64,000 nt of DNA from CAYRYU01 sp964428355 (GTDB lineage: Bacteria > Muiribacteriota > Ozemobacteria > Ozemobacterales > Ozemobacteraceae): contig CAYRYU010000014.1 of the NCBI GenBank assembly GCA_964428355.1, positions 1 through 64,000 of the forward strand. Reading direction: 5' to 3'. Of the stretch, positions 50,786 through 59,600 are shown piece after piece. The translations under genes were made by a program, and so were the position numbers. The notes below the pieces were generated by a model, which searched no databases, was not told the DNA's origin, and saw nothing but the letters and a program-made list of their open reading frames with translations. Numbering within the stretch: the first letter of the stretch is position 1; every line of letters starts with the position of its first letter.

Positions 50786-52507
50786 ATGAAACTTCCTCTT
50801 TCCTCGGGTAAAATCCCGCTTCTTTTGGTCGGGATCCTCGTCCTGGTCCAATCGGCCGCGATTGGTGCTCAATCGAGAACGTCGCTCGGGGAAAAGGTCG
50901 GAACCATCTTCCAGGCGATAAGGGGTTCGGGCGATTTCCGGAAAAGTGTTCCGATGGTTGCCACGAAAGCCGCGCTCGACTTGGATTCGAAAGCCGCCGC
51001 GGGGGACGAATCCTGTCTTCCTTCCGGACAGACTATCCAGGAAAAGGCCCCCGGGGATTCCAAGACTGGAGCCGGTCCGGTGACTTCCCCCGCCCCCGTG
51101 GTGACCCAGGACCCGCAGATGGGGGGAACCGAGATCGAATCAATGAAAGCCGAATTGAAGCGACTCTCGGACGAAGTGGCCGTTCTGAAGAATGCCAAGC
51201 AGAAAGATGAACAGCAGAAGAAGGATGTCCAGGAAAAGGACATGATTCTAGAGCGTCGCCAGGCAAAGGCTTTCGAGAGCGTCAAGAACCCCATCACCTT
51301 CTCGGGAGACCTGACCTTCAATTTCCAGAACTCCCGGGTCGCCGACAATAAGGGTGGAAAGGGAAGCTCCAACTCCGATTACAAGATCCTCCGTCTGGCG
51401 GGGTTGATTCCCGTTGCCGAGAAAGCCTATGGGACCTACCGGTTGATGATGGTCCAGCCGACGCGGCGAAACAGCGACAGCAACACCAACTTCATGATCG
51501 ACATCCTCACCCTGGACAAGGGAAACATGTTCAAGGGCGATTGGCGCGTAGGCCGGCAGTATGTCTACCTCGGAAACGGGGTCGTCCTGATGAACTTCTG
51601 CGACGGGATCTCGTATACCTACCAGTTCCATCCGAAGTTGAGCGGCCGGGCGCTTTACGTCAACGAATCGATCGACCCCTCCACAGGAAAAACGCATGGC
51701 CTCGATGCTACGGTCCTGAACTTCGAATACCAGTTCAATGCGAGCCACTCCCTCGGACTGTTCGGGATGACCAACGAGGAAAAGACCGGGGACAAATTCG
51801 GCCCCGCAAACACCTCCGAGTCCTGGTTCAGCATCGACGCAAAGGGGAAGCTCAATCGGGAGGTCTCCTACCTGGGGACATTCGCGGGCTACCACAACAC
51901 GCTCGATTCGGGCAACACTCCGAAAAGCCAGGAGTACCTCCGGGGAAACACCGACAACAAGGCGATGGTGCTCGGCCTGAAATACGAGAAGGAAAAGAAG
52001 TTCAGCATCGGAACCGTTTGGGCGCAGTATATGGACCACTTCCGCGCGGTCAACGTCGTCAACGTCATGCAGAACCGCGGAGTTCCCTACCACCCCCTCG
52101 AAGACGTCCTCGTGGCCTTGTCACTGGGGGCGGACAATCCCAGGACCGGGCTCTACGAGGGATTGTTGCCACCCAACCAGACCGAAGCCGCTCCCGCCGC
52201 AACATCCATCAACCGGACGGGAGACTCCAGGCCCGCGGGGTTCTTCCTCAACGAGATCCACGGTTTCCGGGATTTCCAGCTCAACGGGCAGTATTACTTC
52301 CGACCCTTCCTGAGTTTCAGGCTGGTTCATGACTATCTGATCCCCTCCCGCTCCTGCTACAACTACCGGGCGGTCAAGGTGCTCACGGCGCGGCTGCTTT
52401 ACCAGATCTGCCCCAAGAGCCATCTCGAATTGAGGGCGATCTCGGCGACCTCGAAATACGGCCGGACATTGAAGGATGTCCGAACCGAGTTCTTCATGAG
52501 GTTCTGA
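50786..52507 (+). CDS. Outer-membrane porin-like beta-barrel protein
   Basis: A 573-residue exported protein. The signal peptide is IPLLLVGILVLVQSAAIGA. A periplasmic linker is followed by a coiled coil near residues 115-165 (MKAELKRLSDEVAVLKN). The rest alternates short beta strands rich in aromatic residues and ends in FFMRF, whose terminal Phe is the usual outer-membrane barrel insertion signal. The N-terminal coiled coil before a barrel recalls porins with trimerising or peptidoglycan-tethering segments. The start at 50786 has GGGGG about 10 nt upstream. Substrate unknown. It is the best evidence here for an outer membrane. Confidence 0.8.
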   Translation: MKLPLSSGKIPLLLVGILVLVQSAAIGAQSRTSLGEKVGTIFQAIRGSGDFRKSVPMVATKAALDLDSKAAAGDESCLPSGQTIQEKAPGDSKTGAGPVTSPAPVVTQDPQMGGTEIESMKAELKRLSDEVAVLKNAKQKDEQQKKDVQEKDMILERRQAKAFESVKNPITFSGDLTFNFQNSRVADNKGGKGSSNSDYKILRLAGLIPVAEKAYGTYRLMMVQPTRRNSDSNTNFMIDILTLDKGNMFKGDWRVGRQYVYLGNGVVLMNFCDGISYTYQFHPKLSGRALYVNESIDPSTGKTHGLDATVLNFEYQFNASHSLGLFGMTNEEKTGDKFGPANTSESWFSIDAKGKLNREVSYLGTFAGYHNTLDSGNTPKSQEYLRGNTDNKAMVLGLKYEKEKKFSIGTVWAQYMDHFRAVNVVNVMQNRGVPYHPLEDVLVALSLGADNPRTGLYEGLLPPNQTEAAPAATSINRTGDSRPAGFFLNEIHGFRDFQLNGQYYFRPFLSFRLVHDYLIPSRSCYNYRAVKVLTARLLYQICPKSHLELRAISATSKYGRTLKDVRTEFFMRF

Positions 52508-52553
52508 CCGGTTCGGGGATCACGGCCCGAAGCCGGACCCTGGAGGTCTGCGT

Positions 52554-54233
52554 CTGCACGAAAAGGATCGTAGGTCACCCGGGCCCGGCTCGATCGGATT
52601 CCTCGACCGGATCCTGTTTCCCCTGGTTCCGGTCCAGCCGGGTGACGGGGGAAAGACCTTTGCCACCTCCTTCTACTTCGCCCTGGTCATCACCACCTAC
52701 TACATCATCAAGCCCGCCACCAGGGCGTTGATGATGCAGGCGGTCGGCGGGAAGAACCTTACCCTGGGGAACTTCACCACCGCACTGATCATCGGGCTCG
52801 CAGTAATCGGGTTCGACTTCCTCGCGGGGAGGTTGAAGCGTGCACGCCTCGTTGCCGTCGTCTCGGGGATCTGCATCGCACTTCTCGTGCTCATCTGGGT
52901 GGGTTTCCGGATCGGCCTGACCGGTTTTCCCGCGATGGCCCTCGCCCTCTCCTTTTTCGTTTTCGCCGACCTGTACTCGGTTCTCGGGGTAACCCTCTTC
53001 TGGTCCTTCTGCCATGACATCTTCACTCCGGCGGAGGGAAAACGCCTCTACGGAGTCATTGGTGGCGGCGGGGCCCTTGGCGGAATCGTGGGCGGAGTTA
53101 TCGCGGGGAGCCTGTCCCTCCACCCCCTGGTCGGTACGGCCAATCTTCCGCTGGTGGCGGTTCTTCCGATCGCCCTTACGGTCCTCCTGGCATTCTTCAT
53201 CGAACGACGATTCATGTCCAGCCCCGATTCCAGCGGCCCTTCAGCCCCGAGAGCGGAGACCCCGAAATCAGCCGGAGGGCTCGAGGGACTCCGTCTCATC
53301 GCGGGAAGCCGGTATCTTCAGGCGATGGTCGGCCTCCTTGGGGCCTTCCTCTTCGGATCCCTGATCGTCGAGACCCAGTTCAACCTCACGGTCGAGGAAT
53401 GCATCAAGGACACGGACGAACGGTCCAGCTTCATGGGATTCCGCGACACCCAGATGACCATCTTCCAGTTCCTCTCCCAGGTTCTGCTCACCGGTTTTCT
53501 CGTGAGGAATCTGGGATTGCTGGGTGGGCTTCTCGTCCTGCCGATCGGGGACCTCATGATGGGAATCCTTTTCGTCTCCTCGCCAACACTCGCCATGGCC
53601 AACCTTGCCAAGATCTACGATGGTGCAATGAAGTTCGGGATGAACCAGGTCACCAAGGAGATGCTCTACCTTCCCACACCCGAATCCACCAAGTACAGGG
53701 CCAAGGCTTTCGTCGACGTGTTCTTCCACCGGATCGCCAAGGGTGCTGCGGCGGGGCTGATCTGGGTTTTCACCAACAACCTCGGATTCTCGCGCACGGG
53801 GCTCTTCCAGCCCCTGATTGCAACGGTTCTGGTCTGGGTCTGGCTCGTGTTCCTAATCGACAGGTTGTACCGCTCCACCGTTACCCGACGGCTGGTCGAA
53901 CTTTTCGAAAACGGTGATCAACCTGGACGACCTCCCGAATGGAACGAAGCGGTTTCCAGATTGAGATCCGCCATCACTCCGGATGTTCCGGACCGCACCG
54001 AGATCCGGGTTGCGGTTCTCGGGCTCCTCGGTGCCGGCTGCCTTGAGCCCCGGATGTTCGGTGTCCTCTCACGGGCATTCGCGGCGGATTTGCGGGAAGG
54101 ATTCCCGCTGGCGGTGGAATGGCTTTCCCTGAACCTCCCGGCGGAGTTTCGCCCCCTGGTACGTCTTTTGGAATCGAGTATTCCGCCCCGCGACCAGAGG
54201 GAGCCGCTCGTGGCGAAACTGGCAGCCCGCTGA
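52554..54233 (+). CDS. ADP/ATP-translocase-like (NTT/MFS) membrane transporter, probable CTG start
   Basis: About 559 residues with ten to twelve membrane segments. The frame stays open well upstream of the first ATG/TTG (52728). The upstream part encodes a coherent first membrane helix (FYFALVITTYYIIKPATRAL), so the usual start codons would truncate it. GGAGG at 52542-52546 stands 7 nt before a CTG at 52554, the best initiation candidate. The body has YGVIGGGGALGGIVGGVIAG and KYRAKAFVDVFFHRIAKG, as in nucleotide translocase-like proteins of free-living bacteria. The C-terminal ~110 residues are helical and HEAT-like. The transported compound is unknown. Confidence 0.75.
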   Translation: MHEKDRRSPGPGSIGFLDRILFPLVPVQPGDGGKTFATSFYFALVITTYYIIKPATRALMMQAVGGKNLTLGNFTTALIIGLAVIGFDFLAGRLKRARLVAVVSGICIALLVLIWVGFRIGLTGFPAMALALSFFVFADLYSVLGVTLFWSFCHDIFTPAEGKRLYGVIGGGGALGGIVGGVIAGSLSLHPLVGTANLPLVAVLPIALTVLLAFFIERRFMSSPDSSGPSAPRAETPKSAGGLEGLRLIAGSRYLQAMVGLLGAFLFGSLIVETQFNLTVEECIKDTDERSSFMGFRDTQMTIFQFLSQVLLTGFLVRNLGLLGGLLVLPIGDLMMGILFVSSPTLAMANLAKIYDGAMKFGMNQVTKEMLYLPTPESTKYRAKAFVDVFFHRIAKGAAAGLIWVFTNNLGFSRTGLFQPLIATVLVWVWLVFLIDRLYRSTVTRRLVELFENGDQPGRPPEWNEAVSRLRSAITPDVPDRTEIRVAVLGLLGAGCLEPRMFGVLSRAFAADLREGFPLAVEWLSLNLPAEFRPLVRLLESSIPPRDQREPLVAKLAAR

Positions 54234-54352
54234 AGGCCGGACGATGCGCTGCCCAGACAGGCCTAATAACACCCGTCGCTTTTGGGGTATCTTCCAACCA
54301 ACTCCGTCCCAGACGAAGCGAAAACCGGAATCGCAGGAACCTTTCTGAACGG

Positions 54353-54380
54353 GCCTCGGTGCCTCGGTGTCTCGGTGGCC
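54353..54380. repeat. Half copy of the GGCCACCGAG dispersed repeat
   Basis: GCCTCGGTGCCTCGGTGTCTCGGTGGCC resembles the right arm of the element at 26083-26109. No left arm is seen. It sits between the convergent transporter and phosphatase genes. Confidence 0.65.
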
Positions 54381-54415
54381 TTCCCTTTTCAGGTTCGGCG
54401 GTTTGGGATTCAGGG

Positions 54416-55594
54416 TCAGCCGAAGGAGATCTTCAGGATCGAGAAATCGTCGTCGAGGATCGGTTGGCCGTGCATCTCCTGGAGGAACGGATGCAGGTTC
54501 TTGATCTCGGAGTCCTTGCCGTCGCAATTCTCGATCAGGTACTTGTGGAGGCCCTTGTCGTCCCACATCGTGCCGTCGGGGCGCGAGATCTCGAAAGCCC
54601 CGTCGGAGAAAAGGTATATCTTCGCCGGGCCATCGACCTTGTGCGTGCTCATCTTGAACGGAAAGTCGGGGACGTATCCGATGGCGATGTTCTTGTTCCA
54701 GAGGAGGACGGGATCGCCGGTCTTGGGGACCAGGAATGCCTCGTGGTGTCCGGCGGAGGTGTAATGAAGCTCCCCGGTTTTCTTGTTGTACACTCCGTAA
54801 AAAAGTGTGAAGAACAGCCCTGCCGTCCTTTCGGAGGGGAAAGCCTTGTTGACCCCGGCGAGGACCTGGTCGGGGCAGCGAAAATCGGTATTCGGCGTGG
54901 ACATGGAGGAAATCGTGCTCGCTGCGGAAACGGCAAGCAGCGCGGCCCCGACCCCATGGCCGCTGACGTCGAGAAGATAGAATGCGAAGTTGTCGTCGTC
55001 GACGTAATGGTATCCGAACGAATCGCCACCCAGCTCCGATGATGGCGCGAAGAACCACTCGGTCGTGATCGGGCCTTCCTTGATCCGGGCGGGGAAGAGC
55101 TCCTGGACGTAGTTCGCTGCATCCTTCAGTTCGGCCGCGAGCTTGTTGTAGGCATCGTTCCGTTCCAGGAGGTTGATGTAGCCCTTCGAATGGTACCTGA
55201 TGCGGGCGATGACTTCCAGCTTGTCCGGGAGCTTGACCATGTAGTCGTTGGCCCCCTTGGTGAAGGCTTCCGCCTTGGTGATGGGTTCCTCCTTGCTCGA
55301 GAGAACGATGAGAGGAACGTCCTTCAGCTTGGGGTGCGCCCGGATGAACTTCACCAGCGTCATCCCGTCGATATCGGGCATCACCAGGTCCTGGAGGATG
55401 AGGGTGGGGGAAAGGTCCACCGCCACCTGGATCGCCTTGGTCGGATCCTGGCAGTAGGTGAAGATGATGTCCTTCTCCGAGGCGAGCATTCGCCGGACGG
55501 TTTCCGCCACAATGGGCTGGTCGTCGATCAGGAGAACCTTGATGTCATAGTGCTTCAGATCCTTCGCGTTTTCGGCAGCCGTGATTTCGCTCAT
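54416..55594 (-). CDS. Response regulator with PP2C (SpoIIE-type) phosphatase output
   Basis: A 392-residue protein. The receiver at about residues 17-135 has an intact phosphorylation site (VLLIDDQP, LILQDLVMPDIDG, the Lys in DYMVKLP). A short coiled linker follows. The PP2C/SpoIIE domain from about 190 has SELGGDSFGYH, LLDVSGHGVGAALLA, AGHHEAFL and LFSDGAFEI carrying the metal-binding Asp residues. Such proteins dephosphorylate STAS antagonists in partner-switch systems. It is the last gene of the chemosensory operon, where Wsp systems place the diguanylate cyclase WspR. Its ATG overlaps the cheB stop by 4 bp. Confidence 0.95.
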   Translation of the reverse strand: MSEITAAENAKDLKHYDIKVLLIDDQPIVAETVRRMLASEKDIIFTYCQDPTKAIQVAVDLSPTLILQDLVMPDIDGMTLVKFIRAHPKLKDVPLIVLSSKEEPITKAEAFTKGANDYMVKLPDKLEVIARIRYHSKGYINLLERNDAYNKLAAELKDAANYVQELFPARIKEGPITTEWFFAPSSELGGDSFGYHYVDDDNFAFYLLDVSGHGVGAALLAVSAASTISSMSTPNTDFRCPDQVLAGVNKAFPSERTAGLFFTLFYGVYNKKTGELHYTSAGHHEAFLVPKTGDPVLLWNKNIAIGYVPDFPFKMSTHKVDGPAKIYLFSDGAFEISRPDGTMWDDKGLHKYLIENCDGKDSEIKNLHPFLQEMHGQPILDDDFSILKISFG

Positions 55595-56622
55595 TTGAAT
55601 GTTCCCCGTTTCTGGATTTCCTGCATTATAGCATCCCCGATGAGTTGGATGGGAAGGATCTGGTGTGCCGCCCCCAGTTCGAAGGCCGCTTTCGGCATCC
55701 CGTAAACCACCGAGGTCTTCTGGTCCTGGACGATGGTGTGCCAGCCGGAATTCTTCAGGGAAAGAAGCCCGTCCGCGCCGTCCCTTCCCATGCCCGTGAG
55801 GAGGATCGCGATCCCTTTCTTGTTCCAATGGCGTTCGAGGCTGAGGAACAGTACGTCCACCGACGGACGGTAGGGGATTTCCTTCGGTTCCGGGGAATAA
55901 TGAATTCTCTGGTCGGGACCGATCACGAGATGGTCGTCGGTTTCGGCAAGATAAACGGTGTTTGGTTCGAACTCCCCCCCCTCCTTCGCCAGGGCCACTC
56001 TGAGCAGACATTTTTCCTGAAGCCACTCCGCGAGTCCGTGGGAGAATTTCTGGTCGAGGTGTTGGGCTATCACTATCCGGAGCCCCTTGTTGGGGGGAAG
56101 CGTTTCCAGGATCCTGGCGAGGGCCTGGGGACCGCCCGTCGACGAGCCGATAGCGATGAGCGGGGGATTGGGTTCGGAGATTGCCGGGAGGATACGGGTG
56201 ATCCGGACCCTCTTTTCCTGGCCAGGGGAAAGAAGGCGCCCGACCCGGGTAATCTTGTCGAGGAGTTCCTTGCCGCCCTGGATCGCGCCCCCCGGTCCCT
56301 CGACGGGAGTGCAGACGGCATCCAGGGCTCCTGCGCCGAGAGCCTCGAAGACCTTTCCGGAGGACCGTGTGACATCGGAGGTTACCACCAGCACGGCGGT
56401 GGCCTTGTCCTTGACAAGCGACGCGATCACCTCCGATGTGCCTGACTTCGAGAGGGTCGGGTCGAGAAGAACCAGGTCCGGGGGGTCGCTTCGCGTCCTC
56501 TTGACGGCGGCTTCTCCGTCCGTGACCACCCATGCGACCCGATGGCCCCCTTCCTCCAAAATCTTCCGGAGGGTCTTGACGGATGCCGACGACGCGTTCA
56601 CGATCGCGATTCGCATGCTCAT
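55591..56622 (-). CDS. CheB-type protein-glutamate methylesterase (WspF-like) with degenerate receiver
   Basis: A 343-residue CheB. The C-terminal methylesterase has the catalytic Ser in GSSTGGPQAL, His in IAQHLDQ and Asp in GMGRDGADGL. The N-terminal receiver is only partly conserved. The usual acidic pair is replaced (IVNASSAS for VDD), the phospho-acceptor Asp remains in VLLDPTL, and the Lys of the KP motif is missing (CTPVEG). This recalls WspF more than chemotaxis CheB. The ATG overlaps the cheA stop by 4 bp, and its own stop overlaps the phosphatase gene. Confidence 0.94.
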   Translation of the reverse strand: MSMRIAIVNASSASVKTLRKILEEGGHRVAWVVTDGEAAVKRTRSDPPDLVLLDPTLSKSGTSEVIASLVKDKATAVLVVTSDVTRSSGKVFEALGAGALDAVCTPVEGPGGAIQGGKELLDKITRVGRLLSPGQEKRVRITRILPAISEPNPPLIAIGSSTGGPQALARILETLPPNKGLRIVIAQHLDQKFSHGLAEWLQEKCLLRVALAKEGGEFEPNTVYLAETDDHLVIGPDQRIHYSPEPKEIPYRPSVDVLFLSLERHWNKKGIAILLTGMGRDGADGLLSLKNSGWHTIVQDQKTSVVYGMPKAAFELGAAHQILPIQLIGDAIMQEIQKRGTFK

Positions 56623-59600
56623 GGATCTCCAATCAGATCCCGGACGGCGTTCATGAAGGTCTGGTCCTTGAAACTGCTCTTGGTGAGGTAGTAGTTCGCG
56701 CCGGCGTTCATTCCCTTGACCCGGTCCTCTTCACGGTCCTTGTAGGAGACGATGATCACCGGGATCTCGCGAAGTTTCGGATCCTTTTTCACGAGCGTCA
56801 CGAACTCGATCCCGTTCATCCTGGGCATGTCGATATCCGAGACGACGAGATCGAAGGGCCCCGCCGTCCTGACGGTGTTCCAGCCGTCAACCCCGTCGAC
56901 GGCGACCGTGACGTCATATCCGCGGTTGTCAAGGAGTCTCCGCTCGACCTCCCTGACGGTGAGCGAATCGTCCACCACGAGGATGCGTTTCTTCTTCCCC
57001 TCGACTTCCCTGGCCCGGCCCAGGACCTTGGCGAGCTTCTGGGTGTCGAGAAGCTTGGCGATCGAGACGAGGAGATCCCCTACGTCGATCACGAGCACAG
57101 GGCTTCCGTCTTCCAGGATCCCGGTGGTGGTGATGTTGGCGATCTTCCCGAACCTCGGGTCGAGGGGGTTCACCACCAGATCACGCTCGGCGATGAACCG
57201 GTCGACCGCGATCCCGTACTTCCGGACCCCGTCTCCGGCGACGATTATCCGGAGCTTCTCGGGAGGCGTCTCCGGCTGGGGAAGCCCGAAAAGCTGACGG
57301 GCGCTGATCAGGCCGATCTGCTCCTCCCGGAACGTCACGAACTGCTTGTCTTCCACGACCCTGATTTCCGCCGCCGGAACCTCGAGCAGTCGTTCGATCC
57401 GGAAAAGGGGGAACGCGAAGGGTTCCGAGGCGACGTCCACAAGGAGGACGGGGCGTACCGAGAGAGTGAGGGGAAGCTGGAAGCGGAAAGTGGTTCCCTT
57501 TCCGAAAACCGTTTCGATCGTTTTCGAGCCCCCGGTTTCCTGGATCATCGTCATGAAGATGTCCAGTCCGACTCCGCGCCCGGAAACCTGGGTGACGACC
57601 TTCGCGGTGGAGAAGCCGGGCAGGAAGAGGAATTCGAGCAGCTCGTCGTTGGTCATGCTCGCGGCCATCTCCGGGGTCGTCAGCCCCTTCTCGAGGATCT
57701 TCCTCCGCAGGAACTCGACGTCCACGCCCTTTCCGTCATCGGTGATCGTTATCTCGAGCATCCCGGACCGGTGATGCGCGTCGAGGATGATCTTGCCCTC
57801 CGGCGGCTTTCCTGCAGCGATCCGTATGTCGGGAGTTTCCAGCCCGTGGTCGACCGCGTTCCGAAGGACGTGGGTGAGCGGAGCGTCGAGTTTTTCGAGG
57901 ATGTTGCTGTCCACCAGGGTGGTGGTTCCGAAGATCTGGAAATCGACCTTCTTTCCCAACTCCTTTGCCAAGTCGCGGATCATCCTGGGGAATCCGCGGA
58001 CCCCTTCCCCGAAGGGCCTCATCCGGACGGTGATGACTTCGTGATAGAGCCGGTCGGAGATGGATTCGAGCCGGGTGGAAAGATGGTCCACCCTCCCGGT
58101 CTGTTTCGCCAGCATCTCGGCGACACGATTCTGGCATTTCTGGAGGCTGGCGATCTCGAGGAGGAGCTTCTCCATACTTCCGCCGGCCTTGACGGTATCG
58201 AGGCACTTGTCCAGGTCGGATCCGAGGTTCCGGAGTTCGACTTTCAGCGCCTGGAGGGGGCCCCCGAACTCCTTGGCGGACTTTGCCTGGATGAGGCATT
58301 CCCCGGCGAGGCCGATGAGGTGGCTGAGTTTTTCGGCCTGGATCCGGACGAACTCCGATTCCCCGGCTTCGCCTTTGCCCGGCCTGGGCTTGGGACGTCC
58401 CGCCTGGGAAGGCGCGGATGGGGCAGGGGAGGGGGGCTGCGCGGCCGGAGTCGGGCTCGCGGGAGGTGAGGCCGTCGCCGGCGCGACGGGCGCGGGCGCG
58501 AGGGGCGCTGGGGCTAGGGGGGGGGGAGCGGCGGGAGCGGGGATTCCGGTGGGGATCGGCTTCCCATCCATCACGGCTCGGAGTTTCCCCTGCATCTCGA
58601 GGATTGGGGCCTCGGCCTCGCGGAGTTGGCCGGGGATATTCCTGGGAGAGGCTTTCGAAAGGTTGACCAGGATGTCGTTCGATTTCAGTAGGAGATCGAC
58701 CTGGTCCGCGGAAAGGGTGAGCTTCCCATGCTGGACCGCGGAAAGGAGATCCTCCATCGCATGTGCGAGGGTGACCGCGAGGTCCAGGCCGAGCATGCGG
58801 GCGGCACCCTTAACCGAATGGGCTGCGCGCATCATCGGTTCCGCTTTCGAGGGTGACTGGTCGGTCTCCAGCCCCACGAGGCCGTTCTCGAGGGAGGATG
58901 CGTGGGTTTCGAGCTCGGCTTTGAACAGTTCGAGCATCGAAAGGTCATACTCGGGCTCGGGCTGGGGCGTTTTTGGAACCGGCGGGGGGGCAGGTGCCGC
59001 AGGGGAGGGGACGGGGGCTTGGGCTGGAGGGGCTTTTTCCGGAGAGGCGGTGGACCCGCCCTGCATGGCCGATTTGAGTTTCCCCTCCATTTCCAGGATG
59101 GCGGAGGCGTTCGACTCCAGGTGGGTCGGAATGCTGACCGGTGCTTTCTTCGAAAGTCCGACGAAGAGGTCGTTTGCCTTGAGAAGCAGGTCGATCTGGC
59201 CGGAGTCGAGGACAAGTTTCCCATGCTGGACCGCCGAGAGAAGGTCCTCCATCGCGTGGGCGAGCGTGACCGCGAGATCGAGGCCAAGCATGCGTGCCGC
59301 GCCTTTGACCGAATGGGCCGCCCGCATCATCGGCTCGGCCTTGGCCGGAGACTGGTCGGATTCGAGCTCTACAAGGCCATTTTCAAGCGCAGATGCGTGC
59401 GTCTCCAACTCTGCCTTGAACAGCTCGAGCATCGAAAGGTCGAAAACCTGCGCGGGTTTTGGAGGCATGGGAATTGCCGGCGCGGGAGGAGAAGGGGGTT
59501 TGGCCGAAGACGGAGCGGCCGTGGCGAGCTTGGGCGCCCCCGGCTGAGGCGCCCCCGGCACCCCACCCTGCATCACCGCCTTGAGACAGCCCTCCAGCTC

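Noticed and set aside
55595..56632. Apparent 738-residue frame running from the phosphatase into cheB
   Set aside because: The upstream half is an out-of-frame shadow of cheB; the receiver starts cleanly at 55594 with a stop/start overlap.
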